Assembly (NCBI GenBank): GCA_043778415.1
Contig: JAYWGG010000083.1
Coordinates: 1 to 7,997 of the forward strand
Length of the DNA stretch: 7,997 nucleotides
Direction: 5' to 3'
DNA from: JAYUHK01 sp043778415
Lineage (GTDB): Bacteria; Bacteroidota; Bacteroidia; Chitinophagales; Saprospiraceae
Below, in pieces: positions 6,000-7,997 of this stretch. Positions within the stretch are counted from its first letter, which is position 1; every line of letters starts with the position of its first letter. A program made the translations under genes and the position numbers. The notes below the pieces were generated by a model, which saw nothing but the letters and a program-made list of their open reading frames with translations, made no database searches and was not told where the DNA came from.

Positions 6000-7922
6000 T
6001 TATTTTTCCAATCGCTCTACCAAGCGGCTTGTGATGCGCAAAAAATCCATCTCTGTCACGACTCCGATGAGTTCTTTTCCGTTCACGACGGGCAGGCAGC
6101 CGATGCGTTTGGTGCGCATGATTTCTAAAGCCTCCGTGAGGGTCGCGCTCGGCGAAATAGTGACAGGTTCACTGATCATAATGTCCTTGACGGTAGAGGG
6201 CTGCTTGAGTGTGACATTATTTTTGTTAGAAAAATGGCGCAGCAACAGTCGCGAAGTAACCAAACCGACAAGTTCGCCTTTGCTGTCCTCGACGGGCAGA
6301 TAGCGGATTTTTCGCCAATCCATCATTTCGGTTACTAACTCGATGATGTCGTCTTTTTGTACCGTGAACAAGTCGGTTTCCATAAATTCTTCTACCTTTA
6401 TTTTGGACGGCTGGTATTCTTCCAAATCTTTGAGGGACGGCATTTCCCAAGTGTGGACGGGCTTGCCGAGCGTCTGATTTTTGTACATAGCGGCGGTCAT
6501 AACCGTTATCGCTTCGTCGGCACTGGATTCGGCTTTGAGCTTCGTAAAGGCTCGCAGCATCCAGCGCGCACCAGTCATGTGGCTGTTGGCGCGGGCTTCG
6601 ATAATACCCATGTACTTATCAATATCTTCCTGATTCACGCCGTGCAGTGCCAATCCCTTGCGAGCTATCGGCAGCAGTTCGTTGATAATCAAATCTACGG
6701 CGGTCACTTTTTGGTCTTTGAACCAAGTAAATTTAGTGTCAATACCAAACTGGGCGGATTTTACGAAATTATCGCGCACGTCCTCATAGGAAATTTGCTC
6801 CGTAATATCGTCGTACATTGCGCCCATGCCGACCATGCAGCCGAGCCAAAAAGCGGCGTTTGCTATCTCGTCCACCACCGTCGGACCGGCTGGTAGCACC
6901 CGACATTCGATGCGCAGGTGCGGCTTGCCGTTGTCGCTGATGCCGTAGCACGGACGATTCCAGCGATAGACGGTCGAGTTGTGGATTTGCAAAGCGCGAA
7001 GTTTTGGTACGATGCCCGCCTTGATGCTTTCGAGCGCATCTTCTTCGATTTCGCCGCCGAGCAACACACGGAAGCGGGCGATGTCTTCTTTATAAATTTC
7101 GAGAATGGATTTTTTGAGCCAGCCCGAGCCGAAATTGACGCGCGGGCTGCGCTCTCTCATGTGTTCGTGGCTGGCGCGCGTATCAAGCGACTGCTGGAAA
7201 AGTGCAATGCGCGTTTCGTGCCAAAGTCGCTTGCCGAACACCATAGGAGAGTTGGCGGCGATGGCGATAATCGGCGCGGCGAGCATCTGCGAGATGTTGT
7301 AAAGTTTCACAAAATCTTTGGGAGCTACCTGCAAATGCACCTGAAAACTGGTGTTGCAGGCTTCGAGCAGCGGCGAGTCGTGTTTGACCAAAAGCTCGTC
7401 AATTCCCGTCAAGCGAAGTTCGTAAGCACCTGTTTGGAGTTGCTGGTTGATGGCAGCCATCAGGGCTTTGTAGCGCGGGTTGGGCGTGAGGTTGTGCATA
7501 TCCATATCGAACTTTCGTATGGTAGGGAGTATGCCCGTCAAGATAATTTTGGCTTTATGCTCCAAAAGTTTTTCGGCGATGATTGCCAATCCGTCGGAGT
7601 TTTCTTTTTCCATCGCGCTCAAACAGTCGCCCGTAAAAGTGCGTGGTATCATGTTGGTTTCGAGGTTGAACCGTGCCAGCTCGGTGCCGCACCACTCGTG
7701 TTCCTTCATTTTTTCCATAATCGCCATATTGATAGGCGCGGGTTTGTAGGTTTTGTCATAGACCAAACACATTTCCTGTTCCGCTCCGATGCGAGTGATG
7801 TCGCTCTCAAACCAGTCGTTGTCGAGCATATACTCCAACGCTTGCACGTCTTTCAGCAAATGCCCGACGAAGTGCTGCATTTGTGAGTGATTTTTTACCA
7901 AAGATACTTTTTGTTCGCCCAT
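6000..7922 (-). CDS. Glutamate-cysteine-ligase-like (GCS2 family) protein fused to a C-terminal CBS-domain pair
   Basis: The 640-aa product joins two modules. Residues of about 25-490 resemble the GCS2/YbdK family of ATP-dependent carboxylate-amine ligases: GAEQE (46-50) corresponds to the metal-binding GxExE motif, RFNLETN (84-90) to the second acidic strand, NTSFQVHLQV (190-199) to the CHVHxG-type strand, ANSPMVFGKRLW (223-234) to the conserved ANSP segment, and HLRIECRVLPAGPT (335-348) to the late substrate-binding strand. Residues of about 508-565 and 576-634 are two CBS domains. The second has the T-x-x-D signature (T623, D626) that contacts the phosphate and ribose of adenine nucleotides; the first has T556 but Leu in the fourth place. 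No signal peptide or membrane segment is seen, so it should be cytoplasmic. The substrate is unknown; true gamma-glutamylcysteine synthesis is possible but unproven. The ATG lacks a Shine-Dalgarno sequence; tdk follows 21 bp downstream. Confidence 0.87.
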   Translation of the reverse strand: MGEQKVSLVKNHSQMQHFVGHLLKDVQALEYMLDNDWFESDITRIGAEQEMCLVYDKTYKPAPINMAIMEKMKEHEWCGTELARFNLETNMIPRTFTGDCLSAMEKENSDGLAIIAEKLLEHKAKIILTGILPTIRKFDMDMHNLTPNPRYKALMAAINQQLQTGAYELRLTGIDELLVKHDSPLLEACNTSFQVHLQVAPKDFVKLYNISQMLAAPIIAIAANSPMVFGKRLWHETRIALFQQSLDTRASHEHMRERSPRVNFGSGWLKKSILEIYKEDIARFRVLLGGEIEEDALESIKAGIVPKLRALQIHNSTVYRWNRPCYGISDNGKPHLRIECRVLPAGPTVVDEIANAAFWLGCMVGMGAMYDDITEQISYEDVRDNFVKSAQFGIDTKFTWFKDQKVTAVDLIINELLPIARKGLALHGVNQEDIDKYMGIIEARANSHMTGARWMLRAFTKLKAESSADEAITVMTAAMYKNQTLGKPVHTWEMPSLKDLEEYQPSKIKVEEFMETDLFTVQKDDIIELVTEMMDWRKIRYLPVEDSKGELVGLVTSRLLLRHFSNKNNVTLKQPSTVKDIMISEPVTISPSATLTEALEIMRTKRIGCLPVVNGKELIGVVTEMDFLRITSRLVERLEK

Positions 7923-7929
7923 AGTATTA

Positions 7930-7958
7930 TTGTAATTGTAACGATTGTTTTATTTTTG
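7930..7958 (+). promoter_or_regulatory. Candidate rightward promoter for a divergent gene beyond the window
   Basis: TTG at 7930-7932 is followed after 18 bp by TATTTTTG (7951-7958), a perfect match to the Bacteroidota -7 consensus TAnnTTTG at near-standard spacing. It points away from the GCS2-CBS gene, so transcription would start near 7965 and run off the right edge. On the opposite strand, TACTTTTA (7967-7960) is a one-mismatch -7 candidate for the GCS2-CBS gene, but it has no good TTG at the expected -33 position. The target of the rightward promoter is not in the window. Confidence 0.4.
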
Positions 7959-7997
7959 ATAAAAGTACTTCTTTTTCGTAAAGTTTTAAAATTTTTC

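Noticed and set aside
6918..7886. 322-codon plus-strand frame inside the GCS2-CBS gene
   Set aside because: It is fully antisense to a gene with clear family motifs, has no start context or neighbour support, and reads as low-information Val/Phe/Arg-rich sequence.

Overview
The window looks like a chromosomal housekeeping segment of a member of the Bacteroidota, perhaps a Saprospiria- or Chitinophagia-like lineage (the lower rank is a guess). The reasons are a 30-residue lysine/arginine-rich COX24/mS38-type protein directly upstream of an RNase E/G gene; start regions that are A-rich and mostly lack Shine-Dalgarno sequences; promoter-like sequences of the TTG...TAnnTTTG type used by the Bacteroidota primary sigma factor; and an intergenic 7/14-bp tandem repeat (AATATCGAACATCG type) that gives FDIRYS-like spurious translations. 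No rRNA, tRNA, CRISPR array, insertion sequence, phage gene or integrase was recognised.

Layout. The window splits into two convergent blocks. Bases 1-3223 read rightward: a 176-bp AT-rich leader with a weak promoter candidate, the 30-aa basic protein (177-269), a 131-bp spacer with a strong 17-bp-arm hairpin (318-354), RNase G (401-1960, GTG start) and, after a 12-bp gap, a full-length two-domain CinA/PncC (1973-3223). A short gap (3224-3266) holds an A-tract/hairpin/T-tract that probably terminates both blocks. Bases 3267-7922 read leftward. In order of transcription they are a glutamate-cysteine-ligase-like (GCS2 family) protein fused to a C-terminal pair of CBS domains (7922-6000), a type II thymidine kinase 21 bp further on (5978-5394), a 264-bp intergenic region with the tandem repeat, and penicillin-binding protein 2 (5129-3267, TTG start). 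The right edge carries a good rightward promoter candidate (7930-7958) that probably serves a divergent gene beyond the window.

How the genes relate. The rightward block pairs RNA and ribosome functions (a putative small-subunit protein and the endoribonuclease that matures 16S rRNA 5' ends) with NMN salvage through CinA. The leftward block joins an undefined carboxylate-amine ligase with a possible adenine-nucleotide sensor, thymidine salvage, and the elongation-specific peptidoglycan transpeptidase. No rodA or mre gene lies next to the PBP2 gene here.

No clearly new multi-gene system is visible. The items most worth a second look are the GCS2-CBS fusion, the structured rng leader, a Cys/His cluster beside the PBP2 active site, and the 14-bp tandem repeat. 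All five long reading frames are intact, with family-diagnostic residues present.
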